Shown one piece after another: positions 25,561 to 34,053 of a stretch of 64,000 nucleotides of DNA (position 1 is its first letter; the number at the start of each line of letters is the position of its first letter). Source of the stretch: Nevskiaceae bacterium (GTDB taxonomy: Bacteria; Pseudomonadota; Gammaproteobacteria; Nevskiales; Nevskiaceae); the NCBI GenBank assembly GCA_004298465.1, contig SCRT01000017.1:25581-89580 (forward strand), read 5' to 3'. Made by a program: the position numbers and the translations under genes. The notes below the pieces were generated by a model. The model saw nothing but the letters and a program-made list of their open reading frames with translations, was not told the origin of the DNA and searched no databases.

Positions 25561-25845
25561 TCAGGCGGCGGCGGGCGCCTCGAATTCCAGCAGCGCACTG
25601 ACCGAAAAGAAATCCAGCAGCGCGCGGACGGACTGTGGGCAGCCCCGCACCACGCACTGACCCCCACGGATGCGCGCGCGGCGCGTCAGCTCCAGCAGCA
25701 GCGCAACGCCGGCGCTGTCGAAGCGCTGCACGGCCGCAAGGTTGATAAAGCCCTGCGCCACGATTGCGTCAGCGCGGGCCAGCAGCCGCTCGACCTCGTG
25801 AAACGTGAGCCGCTCGCCGGGCTGGACGGTAGTGTCACCCACCAT
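25561..25845 (-). CDS. mlaB: MlaB-like STAS-domain protein
   Basis: A 94-aa cytosolic STAS-domain protein that supports the MlaFE ABC transporter. It shows the STAS pattern: LTFHEVERLLARADAIV, then a FDSAGVALLLELTRRARIRGG core (with the family SAG) near residues 43-63, then QSVRALLDFFSV. Located between mlaC and mlaA, as expected. The sequence is divergent, so the assignment rests on fold pattern and context. Confidence 0.85.
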   Translation of the reverse strand: MVGDTTVQPGERLTFHEVERLLARADAIVAQGFINLAAVQRFDSAGVALLLELTRRARIRGGQCVVRGCPQSVRALLDFFSVSALLEFEAPAAA

Positions 25846-25859
25846 GTGCCCCTCCTTGC

Positions 25860-26498
25860 TTACGGCTTCGCCGGCGCACCCGGCACCGCTGCCGGCAGCC
25901 GGTCCGTCCGGAACTTGGCGATCACCGCGTCGATCCCGTTGCGTTTCAGGTCGCCGGCGATCTGGGTGCGGAAATTCAGCACCAGGGAGATGTTGTCGAC
26001 GATGATGTCGTAGATCTTCCAGTCGTCACCAACACGTCGCACGGCGAAGTCGATCGGATACTTCTGCCCGGTATCCCGCACCAGCAGGGTCTTCACCGTA
26101 GCGGTCTTGGCGCCTTCCTGATAGCGCGACGGCAGCCACTCCACGGTCGTGGTCTTGGCATTCTCCAGCAGCGCGTTCGCGTAGGAACGGATCAGCATGT
26201 CCTTGAAAGCGTCCTGGAAATCCTTGCGCTGCTGCGGCGTGGCCTGGCGCCAGTACACGCCCATCACAAGCTGCGCGACGTAAGGCACGTCGAAACGCGG
26301 CACGATGAGCTGGTCCACTACCTTGTAGTAGGCCTGCTGATCGGCTTCGTATTCCTTGTGATGCTCGACGATCAGCTTCTGGAGCTGGTTGACGTTCGTC
26401 TTCAGCGTGTCTTGTGGCGCCGCCACGTCGGCATGGGCTGCGCCGACCGCGCACAGCGCGCAGGAAACGAAGAAAGCCGTGAAAAGACGTTTGATCAT
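25860..26498 (-). CDS. mlaC: Periplasmic phospholipid-binding protein MlaC
   Basis: A 212-aa exported carrier that shuttles phospholipid between MlaA and MlaD. A signal peptide (MIKRLFTAFFVSCALCAVGAAHA) is followed by the Tol_Tol_Ttg2 fold, with FDVPYVAQLVMGVYWRQATPQQRKDF near residue 75, and VRDTGQKYPIDFAVRRVGDDWKIYDIIVDN near 140. GAGG in the 5' leader supports ATG 26498 over one at 26525 that overlaps the mlaD stop. Confidence 0.93.
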   Translation of the reverse strand: MIKRLFTAFFVSCALCAVGAAHADVAAPQDTLKTNVNQLQKLIVEHHKEYEADQQAYYKVVDQLIVPRFDVPYVAQLVMGVYWRQATPQQRKDFQDAFKDMLIRSYANALLENAKTTTVEWLPSRYQEGAKTATVKTLLVRDTGQKYPIDFAVRRVGDDWKIYDIIVDNISLVLNFRTQIAGDLKRNGIDAVIAKFRTDRLPAAVPGAPAKP

Positions 26499-26521
26499 CG
26501 CGTGAACCTCGATTGTTTTCA

Positions 26522-27031
26522 TCACGGCGTCGCTGGCGCCGGTGCTGCCCCGGGACTACCCGATGACTGGCTCCCCTTCTGAACCATGCCGGTCAGGAAC
26601 TGGCCAATCACGTTCTCGAGCACGAAGGCGGACTGTGTGAACTGGATGCGACCGCCATCCTTTAGAGCATCCAGCGAACCGCCAGGTTCCAGACCGACGT
26701 ACTGCTCACCGAGCAGCCCGGCTGTCAGGATCTTTGCGGCAGAGTCGTCCGGGATGTCGCGGTGCTGGTCGCTGATGCGCATGGCCACAACGGCCTGGAA
26801 GGTCTTCGGATCGATGGAAATCCCCGTAACGCTGCCGATCCGGACGCCCGCCAGCTTTACCGATGCCCCCGGTGACAGACTGCCGATGTTGCTGAAGTCG
26901 GCCGTCAGCGTATAGCCGCCCCCACCGCCGATGTTGTCGGTGCTGGCCACGCGGAACGTCAGCACAAAGATCGCCGCCACTCCAAGGCAGACGAAGAACC
27001 CGACCAGTATTTCCAGCGCACGCGATTGCAT
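26522..27031 (-). CDS. mlaD: MCE-domain protein MlaD
   Basis: A 169-aa inner-membrane-anchored MCE protein which forms the hexameric periplasmic ring over MlaE. One N-terminal membrane helix (about residues 7-26, VGFFVCLGVAAIFVLTF) precedes the MCE domain YTLTADFSNIGSLSPGASVKLAGVRIGSVTGI; the C-terminal part ends in a hydrophobic helix region (ENVIGQFLTGM) and a low-complexity Ala/Pro tail. Length is normal for MlaD (about 150-180). Confidence 0.95.
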   Translation of the reverse strand: MQSRALEILVGFFVCLGVAAIFVLTFRVASTDNIGGGGGYTLTADFSNIGSLSPGASVKLAGVRIGSVTGISIDPKTFQAVVAMRISDQHRDIPDDSAAKILTAGLLGEQYVGLEPGGSLDALKDGGRIQFTQSAFVLENVIGQFLTGMVQKGSQSSGSPGAAPAPATP

Positions 27032-27067
27032 GGAACCTCCACCCGCCGGTTGCCAAACCCGGCAACT

Positions 27068-27835
27068 TCAGCGAAACATGAATGCGGTAAGAATGAAATC
27101 CAGACCCAAGACGGCAAGCGATGACGCCACGACGGTCGTGGTGGTCGCGCTCGACACGCCTTCGGAATTCGGCGCGGCGTGATACCCCTGGTACACCGCG
27201 ATCCAGGTGATGACGGCACCAAAGACCAGCGCCTTGAACATGCTCTGCCAGATGTCCAGAGGGTGCATGTTGGCATGGATCTGGGACCAGAACGCGCCCG
27301 GATCGACGCCCAGCAACGACACACCGATAAGGTAGCCGCCCGCCACACCGATGGCCATCACGGAAAAGATTGCCGTCAGCAGCGGCATGGCGATGAAGCC
27401 GGCCAGAAAGCGCGGCGCCACCACGTAGCGCAGCGGGTCGACGGCCATCATCTCCATGCCGGACAGCTGGTCGGTGGCCCGCATCAGGCCGATTTCCGCG
27501 GCCAGCGCCGAGCCGGCACGGCCGGCAAACAGCAGCGCCGTCACCACCGGGCCGAGTTCACGTACCACCGTGAACGCCACAAATATGCCGAGTGAGGCGG
27601 TCGCCCCGAAACCCGACAATGTACGGTAGCCCTGCAAGGCCAGCACCATGCCGACAAAACTACCCGACACCACGATGATGACCAGCGACAGCGTGCCGAC
27701 CATGTACAGCTGACGGATCAGGATGCGCGGACGCGCCAGAGCGTGCGGCGTGGCCGCCAGCAGCTGGAACAGGAACAGCGTGGCGCGCCCCAGCCCGGAC
27801 AGCAACCCGGCCAACGACTGCCAGGCGCTCTTCAC
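27068..27835 (-). CDS. mlaE: ABC permease MlaE
   Basis: A 255-aa permease of the MlaE/YrbE family, a component of the inner-membrane MlaFEDB complex. It shows the family blocks VGTLSLVIIVVSGSFVGMVLALQGY near residue 47, REL GPVVTALLFAGRAGSALAAEIGLM near 92, and a VDPLRYVVAPRFLAG part, with about five membrane segments. The gene overlaps the mlaF stop by four bases (ATGA). Confidence 0.95.
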   Translation of the reverse strand: MKSAWQSLAGLLSGLGRATLFLFQLLAATPHALARPRILIRQLYMVGTLSLVIIVVSGSFVGMVLALQGYRTLSGFGATASLGIFVAFTVVRELGPVVTALLFAGRAGSALAAEIGLMRATDQLSGMEMMAVDPLRYVVAPRFLAGFIAMPLLTAIFSVMAIGVAGGYLIGVSLLGVDPGAFWSQIHANMHPLDIWQSMFKALVFGAVITWIAVYQGYHAAPNSEGVSSATTTTVVASSLAVLGLDFILTAFMFR

Positions 27836-28647
27836 GACACCGCTCCGAGGCCCAGGTCCTGTGCCAGCAGCGGCGCCGGATACTGGAACGCCAGCGGCCC
27901 GTCGTGGCGGCCATCGAGGAACTGCCGCGCATGCGCTTCCGTGGAGCCGCGCACCGCTTCCGGCGTCCCCTGCGCCACGACCTTGCCGCCCGACAGGATG
28001 TAAACCTGATCGGAAATCGACAGCACTTCCGCCACGTCATGGCTGACGATGATCGAAGTCAGGCCCAGCGCGTCGTTCAAGGTGCGGATCAGGCGCATCA
28101 GCACACCCATCGAGATCGGGTCCTGTCCGGTGAAGGGTTCGTCGTACATCACCATTTCCGGGTCCAGTGCGATAGCGCGCGCCAATGCGACGCGGCGCGC
28201 CATGCCACCGGACAGGGCATCGGCCGCGAGATCGCGCGCACCCCGCAGGCCGACGGCATCGAGCTTCAGCAGCACGAGGTCACGGATCATGGATTCCGGC
28301 AGTGTCGTGTGTTCGCGCAGCGGAAACGCCACGTTGTCGAAGACAGACAGGTCGGTGAGCAGTGCGCCGTTCTGGAACAGCATGCCCATGCGCCGACGCA
28401 GGGCGTAGAGATCGCGCCGACCTTGACGATGGACATCGACGCCATCGAATTCCACTGTCCCGGCCGTCGGCCGCCATTGGCCGCCGATGAGCCGCAGCAG
28501 CGTGGTCTTGCCGGTGCCGGACGGCCCCATGATGGCCGTCACGCAGCCGCGCGGAATGTCGATGTCCACGCCGTCATAGACCAGCCGACCGCGCCCGTAC
28601 CCAAAGCGCAGGCCGCGAATCTTCACAAGGTTGTCGTCTACTGCCAT
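27832..28647 (-). CDS. mlaF: ABC ATPase MlaF
   Basis: A 271-aa ATPase powering phospholipid transport with MlaE. Walker A GPSGTGKTT (about residues 41-49), Q-loop region MLFQNGALLTDLSVFDNV, signature LSGGMARRVALARA (about 144-157), Walker B VMYDEPFTGQDP and switch His in SHDVAE are all intact. ATG 28647 (MAVDDNLVK) gives the closest match to the family N-terminus; an in-frame ATG at 28677 is possible. First gene of the mla operon. Confidence 0.95.
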   Translation of the reverse strand: MAVDDNLVKIRGLRFGYGRGRLVYDGVDIDIPRGCVTAIMGPSGTGKTTLLRLIGGQWRPTAGTVEFDGVDVHRQGRRDLYALRRRMGMLFQNGALLTDLSVFDNVAFPLREHTTLPESMIRDLVLLKLDAVGLRGARDLAADALSGGMARRVALARAIALDPEMVMYDEPFTGQDPISMGVLMRLIRTLNDALGLTSIIVSHDVAEVLSISDQVYILSGGKVVAQGTPEAVRGSTEAHARQFLDGRHDGPLAFQYPAPLLAQDLGLGAVS

Positions 28648-28691
28648 CGCATGCTTCAGGAAAGGAATGTCGGGCATCCGCTGCAAGCCAA

Positions 28692-28708
28692 CCTGTCGGC
28701 AGGACAGG
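28692..28708 (-). terminator. Small hairpin downstream of lipB
   Basis: CCTGTC (28692-28697) and GACAGG (28703-28708) form a perfect 6-bp stem with a 5-base loop in the 101-bp gap between lipB and mlaF, followed on the minus strand by TTGGCTT. It may attenuate transcription between the two groups. Weak, as the stem is short and the tail is not T-rich. Confidence 0.35.
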
Positions 28709-28748
28709 CGTCGCAGATACGCGCACGCCGTCCAGGACCGCAACGTTT

Positions 28749-29465
28749 CTATGATAGCCGACACCTGTTGCGGGCGGCTGAAGCGACGCCCAGCTCGCGT
28801 TGCACGGCTGCAGCCAGCTGGCGCCCCACGTCCCGGGTGTCTGGAACCGGCGCGGAACGGGCGACGAGATCCGCGAGTTGCGCCATGTGCAGGTCCGCAT
28901 AACCGCAGGGATTGATGCGGTCGAACGGCGCGAGGTCCATCGCCACGTTGAACGCCAGCCCGTGATACGTGCAGCCACGCCGGACGCGCAGGCCGAGGGA
29001 GCCGATCTTGCGCACTTCCCGCGCCGGGCCACCGAATGCCGCGTCCACGTAAACGCCCGGCGCTTTGGGGCGCGCAAACGCCACGACACCATGGGTGGCA
29101 CACACGTCGATCATCGCCCGCTCGATGGCGTGGACCAGCGAGCGGATGCCGATGCCCAGACGCCGCAAATCGACCAACACGTAGAGTACGCACTGGCCGG
29201 GGCCGTGATACGTCACCTGCCCCCCGCGATCGGACTGCACAACGGGGATGTCGCCCGGGCACAGCACGTTTTCCGGCTTGCCGGCCTGGCCTTGGGTGAA
29301 GACCGGCGGATGCTCCAGCAGCCACAGTTCATCGGGTGTGTCCGGGCCGCGCGCATCCGTGAAGGCACGCATGCGGACAAAGGTTTCGCCGTAATCGCAT
29401 ACCCCGAGCTCTCGCACCACCAGCGGCCACGGCTCGGCAGCGGCCGCTTCCTGCAGGGCGTTCAC
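28749..29465 (-). CDS. lipB: Octanoyltransferase LipB
   Basis: A 238-aa cytosolic enzyme transferring octanoate from acyl carrier protein to lipoyl domains. The motifs are [33 protein letters not shown], the Lys-containing [18 protein letters not shown] (catalytic Lys) and the nucleophile in INPCGYADL. It overlaps ybeD, the usual partner, by four bases. lipA, often next door, is not in the window. Residue spacing is normal, with a short C-terminal extension. Confidence 0.95.
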   Translation of the reverse strand: MNALQEAAAAEPWPLVVRELGVCDYGETFVRMRAFTDARGPDTPDELWLLEHPPVFTQGQAGKPENVLCPGDIPVVQSDRGGQVTYHGPGQCVLYVLVDLRRLGIGIRSLVHAIERAMIDVCATHGVVAFARPKAPGVYVDAAFGGPAREVRKIGSLGLRVRRGCTYHGLAFNVAMDLAPFDRINPCGYADLHMAQLADLVARSAPVPDTRDVGRQLAAAVQRELGVASAARNRCRLS

Positions 29466-29728
29466 AACGTCATCAGCACGCCGGGTGCGGCGCGCAGCCG
29501 CGCGGCGATGCGCCCGACCTGTTCCGCATCCTGCGCCGTGAAACGCAGCGTTAGGCAGATATAACGGGCACTGGAAGAAGGACGGCGCACAACTTCAAGC
29601 GCCGCCCCTGGTGCAAGCTCGGCCCGAATCCCGGCCACCAGCGCGGCCTCCACCTCGGCATCCGGGCGCAGGAAGACCTTGACCGGATAGGCGCAGGGGT
29701 AGCTCAGCCCGGCGGGTTCCGCAGCCAT
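29462..29728 (-). CDS. ybeD: YbeD/DUF493 family protein
   Basis: An 88-aa protein of the DUF493 family. It starts [22 protein letters not shown], typical of YbeD (YPCxFxxKVxG), and continues with an ACT-like beta-alpha-beta arrangement, [26 protein letters not shown]. The family often sits between dacA and lipB, exactly as here. Function is not established; a regulatory role in the lipoate branch has been suggested for the context. Four bases after the dacA stop. Confidence 0.9.
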   Translation of the reverse strand: MAAEPAGLSYPCAYPVKVFLRPDAEVEAALVAGIRAELAPGAALEVVRRPSSSARYICLTLRFTAQDAEQVGRIAARLRAAPGVLMTL

Positions 29729-29732
29729 GGGC

Positions 29733-30881
29733 TCAGCGCGCCATCCACAGGCGGACCTGGTCGATCGCGCGCCGCGTCAAGCCGCCCAGCGGCACATCCT
29801 GCAAGGCGACAAGCGGTACGGTCTCCTGCACCTTGTCACCCAGCATGATGTCCGCCGTCCCGACCGGATCACCGGCCTTCAGCGGCGCGACCAGCGGTGC
29901 GTTCAGCTTTGGCACGATCTTGAGCTGGGTGCTGCTGCCGCGTGGCGCGGCGACGTACACCGGCTCCAGCGTGCCGACCGGAATCTCAGCCTCCGCACCC
30001 TTGTACACGGGGGCCTGCAGCGCCGGGTGGTCCTTGCCCAGCAGCGCATCGGTCTCGAAGAACTGGAAGCCGTAGTTCAGCAGCTGGCCGTTCGCGACGT
30101 TGCGGTATTTCTCGCTCTTCGTGCCCATCACGATGGAGATCAGGCGCCGGTCGTTGCGCTTCGCCGATGCCAGCAGGCAATACCCGGCGGCATCCGTGTA
30201 ACCGGTCTTGAGCCCGTCGACGGAAGGATCCGTGAACAACAGGCGGTTGCGGTTGAACTGCCGGATCTTGTTGTAGGTGAATTCCTTCTCCGCGAACATC
30301 GGGTAGTCCTCGGGGAAGTCGTGGATCAGGTGCCGGGCCAGCACCGCGAGGTCCTCGGCCGTCGAGTAGTGGTTGTCGTCGGGCAGGCCGTCGGGGTTCA
30401 CGAAATGGCTGTGCGTCATGCCCAGGCGTTTGGCGTAATCGTTCATGAGCGCGGCGAAGGCATCCACGCTGCCGGCGATGTGCTCGGCCAGGGCAATGGC
30501 GGCATCGTTGCCGGAGGACACGATTACGCCGCGGATCAGATCCGACACCGCAACCTGGCTGCCGAGGTCGAGGAACATGCGCGACGCCGACCCATCCAGG
30601 CCGGTGCGCCAGGCGTTCTCGCTGACCAGCACCTTGTCGTCCATGTGCAGGCGGCCTTTCTTCAGCAGGTCGAAGACGATGTACAGCGTCATGGTCTTGG
30701 TGATGGAAGCCGGGGCGGTCCGCAGCTCGGGCTCCTTGGCCGCCAGGATCGTGCCGCTGGCGTAGTCCATCAGCACGAAACTGCGGGCATCCAGATCAGG
30801 CGGAGGCGGAACGAAAGCCGCCGCGGCAGACGCAACAGCAGGCAGGCACATCAGCAGTGCGACACACAAGGCACGTTTCAT
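29733..30881 (-). CDS. dacA: D-alanyl-D-alanine carboxypeptidase (PBP5/6 family)
   Basis: A 382-aa penicillin-binding carboxypeptidase that trims the terminal D-Ala of peptidoglycan stems. Signal peptide MKRALCVALLMCLPAVASAAAA; the active-site SITK (about residue 58), SGN (about 116) and KTG in GLKTGYTDAAGYCL (about 219) are intact; the C-terminal PBP5-type beta domain is followed by an amphipathic end VRLWMAR for membrane attachment. Length similar to E. coli DacA (403). A good promoter precedes it, see the next entry. Confidence 0.95.
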   Translation of the reverse strand: MKRALCVALLMCLPAVASAAAAFVPPPPDLDARSFVLMDYASGTILAAKEPELRTAPASITKTMTLYIVFDLLKKGRLHMDDKVLVSENAWRTGLDGSASRMFLDLGSQVAVSDLIRGVIVSSGNDAAIALAEHIAGSVDAFAALMNDYAKRLGMTHSHFVNPDGLPDDNHYSTAEDLAVLARHLIHDFPEDYPMFAEKEFTYNKIRQFNRNRLLFTDPSVDGLKTGYTDAAGYCLLASAKRNDRRLISIVMGTKSEKYRNVANGQLLNYGFQFFETDALLGKDHPALQAPVYKGAEAEIPVGTLEPVYVAAPRGSSTQLKIVPKLNAPLVAPLKAGDPVGTADIMLGDKVQETVPLVALQDVPLGGLTRRAIDQVRLWMAR

Positions 30882-30942
30882 GGATCAATTCTCCGCAAAT
30901 GGGGGGAAATCGCGGGACGCCGGACAAGGCGCGAAGGGGCGC

Positions 30943-30971
30943 ATGTTAAGTGCACCCACGGCCGCTGACAA
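30943..30971 (-). promoter_or_regulatory. Candidate sigma-70 promoter for dacA-ybeD-lipB
   Basis: On the minus strand TTGTCA (30966-30971) and TAACAT (30943-30948) are 17 bases apart in the 103-bp gap between rlpA and dacA, one of the better consensus matches in the window. It implies a transcript start internal to the long envelope run. Confidence 0.55.
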
Positions 30972-30984
30972 AATGCACGAGCGG

Positions 30985-31887
30985 CTAAGGCTGGCTGACG
31001 ACCGAAGGAATGCCATGGTGCGCAAGGCGACCGTGCATGACCGCGACCTGCCTGCGGTCATGCAACGGCCCGACGATGACGCGCGTCGCGGTGCGCCCCG
31101 CGTAGTGCGTGTCGACGAGCCGGATCGGGTCGACGTTAAGCGCCTGCAAGCGGCTGAGCATCGCCTGGGCGTTCTCGCGGTCCATGAACACACCGACCTG
31201 CAGTGCCAGCCCGCCGCGCGGCACCGCCTTGCGCAGCGCGGCTGCCTGCAGGCCGGGGTCGGCCAGATCCGGCGGCACCGTCGGTGAAACCGGCTGCACC
31301 GGCGTGATGGCCTGCACCTCGACCTTGGCGGTTCCATGCTTGAGCAGGCCGAGCTTCAACGCCGCCACGTAGGACAGATCAATGATGCGCTTGGAATGAA
31401 AGGGGCCGCGGTCATTCACGCGCACGACGACGCTCTTGCCATTGCTGAGGTTCGTCACCCGGGCATAGCTCGGGATCGGCAGCGCCGTGTGCGCAGCGGT
31501 CATCTTGAACATGTCGTAAGGCTCTCCGCTCGACGTCGGACGCCCCTGGAATTTCGTGCCGTACCACGACGCGTGGCCGATCTGTGTGAATCCGGCGGTG
31601 CTATCCATGACCTTGTAGGTCTTGCCCAGCACCTGGTAGCTCGCCGGGTTGGCGGTGGCGCTGCGCGGCTCCGGCTTCGGGATGGCGTCAGGCAAGCCGA
31701 TGAGGCCGGCGGGAATGTCTTCCGCAGCCGGGAAGCCGTCCTTCTCCGGCCGCACCGGCGGGGCGATCGGGCGTGCAATGGCCTTCGGCACTTCAGGGTG
31801 CGCCGCCGGCGGTTCGGAAGTCCGCACGTGCTGGCCCGCACATCCCGCCAGCAGCACAACCGGTATCGCCAGCAGCGTCCGGTGCAT
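30985..31887 (-). CDS. rlpA: Septal ring lytic transglycosylase RlpA
   Basis: A 300-aa outer-membrane lipoprotein. Lipobox VVLLAGC near residue 13; double-psi beta-barrel domain with GHASWYGTKFQGRPTSSGEPYDMF near 105, AAHTALPIP and VVRVNDRGPFH; C-terminal SPOR domain (about 225-300), which binds denuded glycan at division sites. RlpA cleaves stem-free glycan strands in Pseudomonas. ATG 31887 is preferred for its GGAG site and lipobox spacing. Follows mltB by 27 bases. Confidence 0.93.
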   Translation of the reverse strand: MHRTLLAIPVVLLAGCAGQHVRTSEPPAAHPEVPKAIARPIAPPVRPEKDGFPAAEDIPAGLIGLPDAIPKPEPRSATANPASYQVLGKTYKVMDSTAGFTQIGHASWYGTKFQGRPTSSGEPYDMFKMTAAHTALPIPSYARVTNLSNGKSVVVRVNDRGPFHSKRIIDLSYVAALKLGLLKHGTAKVEVQAITPVQPVSPTVPPDLADPGLQAAALRKAVPRGGLALQVGVFMDRENAQAMLSRLQALNVDPIRLVDTHYAGRTATRVIVGPLHDRRQVAVMHGRLAHHGIPSVVSQP

Positions 31888-31914
31888 GCTCCGCCACCGT
31901 ACGCGGTGCAACAC

Positions 31915-32913
31915 TCAGACCCCCGCCCCGGCGTCGGCCAGTGCCGCCGCAAGCTGGGATACCGCCATGGCGTAGAAGATGCGCGGGTTGTAGGACATCA
32001 CGGCGTAGAAATTCGGCAATGCGATCCAATCTGCCGGAGACCGTATCGCGCCGTCAAGCCGGACGAAGCCGGCCGGCAACGTCGGCGGCAGCACATCGCC
32101 ATGCGCCGAACTTACGCCGACCCGGGCCAGGGCGGCAATCGTGGTATCCGCCCGGCGGGCGTTCACGCCGACTCCGGCCGGCAACACAGCGGGCACGCGC
32201 GCCGCCACGATCAGCGGCTCCCCACGCCGCCAGCTGCGCGTGCGGTCATACTGGGCAAGGTAATGCGCGACGCTGCCGATGGCATCGGGGATCGACCACA
32301 GGTCGACCTTGCCGTCGCCGTCAAAATCCACCGCCAGCCGCAGATAGTTGCTGGGCATGAACTGGGCGGCGCCAAGCGCGCCCGCATACGAGCCTTTCAG
32401 CGCCGTCGGCGCGAAGCCGTCGTCGCGGCACAGGACGAAGAACTTCTCCAGCTCGGAGAGGAAGAATGGCCCGCGCGTCGGATGCCGGAAGGCCATGGTC
32501 GCCAGCGCATCCAGCGCGCGCGCACGCCCGGTATACGTGCCGTACTTCGTCTCGACACCGAGGATTGCGGTGACGACCGCAGGGGGCACACCGTAAAGCG
32601 CCTCGGCCTTCGCCAGCCAGTGGTGGTTCACGCGCATGAAGGCCTCGCCGTTGTCGATGTTGTGGGCATTGACGGCAATCGGCCGGTAGGCGTCCCACGT
32701 CAGCGTGTGTTCCTTGGCGGTGCGCTCGGTCTGGATCAGCTGCGGCAGGAACTGCGCCTGCTTGAGCGCATCGCGCACGCCCGCAAGCTGTGCGGCGTCG
32801 AAACCCTCCTGCGCCTGCAGTTGCGACAGCAGCGCCGGCACCTGGGGTGCGGTGCTGAAATCCGCCCAGGCACACGTGGAGAGCAGCACAAGACCAAGAG
32901 CAATGAGGCGCAT
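31915..32913 (-). CDS. mltB: Lytic murein transglycosylase B (MltB/SLT_2 family)
   Basis: A 332-aa periplasmic transglycosylase. The signal peptide is MRLIALGLVLLSTCAWA; the Cys is not in a good lipobox (S-T-C), so a soluble form is likely. The catalytic Glu lies in ILGVETKYG near residue 117, and family blocks GALGAAQFMPSNYLRLAVDFDGDGKVDLW and the ending NFYAVMSYNPRIFYAMAV are present. The start shares a base with the rodA stop (TGATG). Confidence 0.93.
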   Translation of the reverse strand: MRLIALGLVLLSTCAWADFSTAPQVPALLSQLQAQEGFDAAQLAGVRDALKQAQFLPQLIQTERTAKEHTLTWDAYRPIAVNAHNIDNGEAFMRVNHHWLAKAEALYGVPPAVVTAILGVETKYGTYTGRARALDALATMAFRHPTRGPFFLSELEKFFVLCRDDGFAPTALKGSYAGALGAAQFMPSNYLRLAVDFDGDGKVDLWSIPDAIGSVAHYLAQYDRTRSWRRGEPLIVAARVPAVLPAGVGVNARRADTTIAALARVGVSSAHGDVLPPTLPAGFVRLDGAIRSPADWIALPNFYAVMSYNPRIFYAMAVSQLAAALADAGAGV

Positions 32914-34043
32914 CAGTTCGTCAGCAGCTTGCGGTGGGTGTGTAGGGACATGAGCATACCGAAGCCGGCGAGCAGGCTGACCACGGAGGTTCCACCATAA
33001 CTCACCATCGGCAGCGGCACCCCCACGACCGGCAGCAGGCCGATGACCATGCCGATGTTGATGAACACATAGACGAAGAACGTGACGCCCAGCGCCGCCG
33101 CGAGCAGCCGCTGGAACGTGTCCTGGCCGCGCATCGCGATCACCAGGCAGCGGCCGACGATCGCTGCATACAACGACAGCAGCACCAGCGCACCGATCAA
33201 GCCCATTTCCTCGCCGTAGACGGAAAAGATGAAATCGGTATGCGCTTCCGGCAGGAAGTCCAGCTTCGCCTGCGTGCCCATCAACCAGCCCTTGCCCCAC
33301 AAGCCGCCCGAGCCGATGGCGATCTTGCTCTGCGTGATGTGGTAGCCCGCGCCCAGCGGATCGAGCTCCGGATTCAGGAAGATCATCAGCCGCTCGCGCT
33401 GATAATCATGCAGATGCATCCACAGCAGCGGCGCCGCCGCGGCCACGGCGCCCAGCGCCAAGGCTACCCAGCGCCAGCGCAGGCCACCGAAATACAGCGC
33501 CAGGACACCGGCCGCCAGCACCAGGACCGCGGTGCCAAGATCCGGCTGCAGCGCAATCAGCCCTACCGGGACACCGATGATGGCGAGCGCGCCCAGCGTG
33601 GTCCAGATCGACGGCGGCAACGCCCGCACATGCAGATAGGCGGCGATGGCCAGCGGCATGCCGAGTTTCATCAGCTCCGACGGCTGGAAGCGGAGCGGCC
33701 CGACCACCAGCCAGCGCTGCGCGCCCTTGCCGTGGTCGCCCACCGCCAGCACGACCAGCAGCAGCAGCAGGGAGAAGGCGTAAAGCCACGGCGCCACGCT
33801 GCGCAGCCATTCCGGGGACAGCTGGGCCACCGCGATCATCACCGCGAAGCCGAGGGCCAGGCGCTCGGCCTGGTCGATGACCATCGACAGCGAATGGTCG
33901 CCCGCCGAATACAGCGTCACCAAGCCCACTGCGCCGACGCCCAGCAACAGCATCAGCAGCCACGGATCGACATGGCTCAGGATCAGGCGACGGACCCGCA
34001 CTGGCTTGGGCTCGGATGCTGTCGACAGTGGCGTACTGCTCAT
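32913..34043 (-). CDS. rodA: Rod-shape SEDS glycosyltransferase RodA
   Basis: A 376-aa polytopic SEDS protein polymerising glycan in the elongation complex with PBP2. About ten membrane helices; FQPSELMKLGMPLAIA, PDLGTAVLVLAAG (with the essential Asp), SGGLWGKGWLMGTQAKLDFLPEAHTDFIF and the MVSYGGTSVVSLL end are conserved. GAGAGG precedes the ATG. Length as E. coli RodA (370). Ten bases after mrdA. Confidence 0.96.
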   Translation of the reverse strand: MSSTPLSTASEPKPVRVRRLILSHVDPWLLMLLLGVGAVGLVTLYSAGDHSLSMVIDQAERLALGFAVMIAVAQLSPEWLRSVAPWLYAFSLLLLLVVLAVGDHGKGAQRWLVVGPLRFQPSELMKLGMPLAIAAYLHVRALPPSIWTTLGALAIIGVPVGLIALQPDLGTAVLVLAAGVLALYFGGLRWRWVALALGAVAAAAPLLWMHLHDYQRERLMIFLNPELDPLGAGYHITQSKIAIGSGGLWGKGWLMGTQAKLDFLPEAHTDFIFSVYGEEMGLIGALVLLSLYAAIVGRCLVIAMRGQDTFQRLLAAALGVTFFVYVFINIGMVIGLLPVVGVPLPMVSYGGTSVVSLLAGFGMLMSLHTHRKLLTN

Positions 34044-34053
34044 GGGCAACCTC

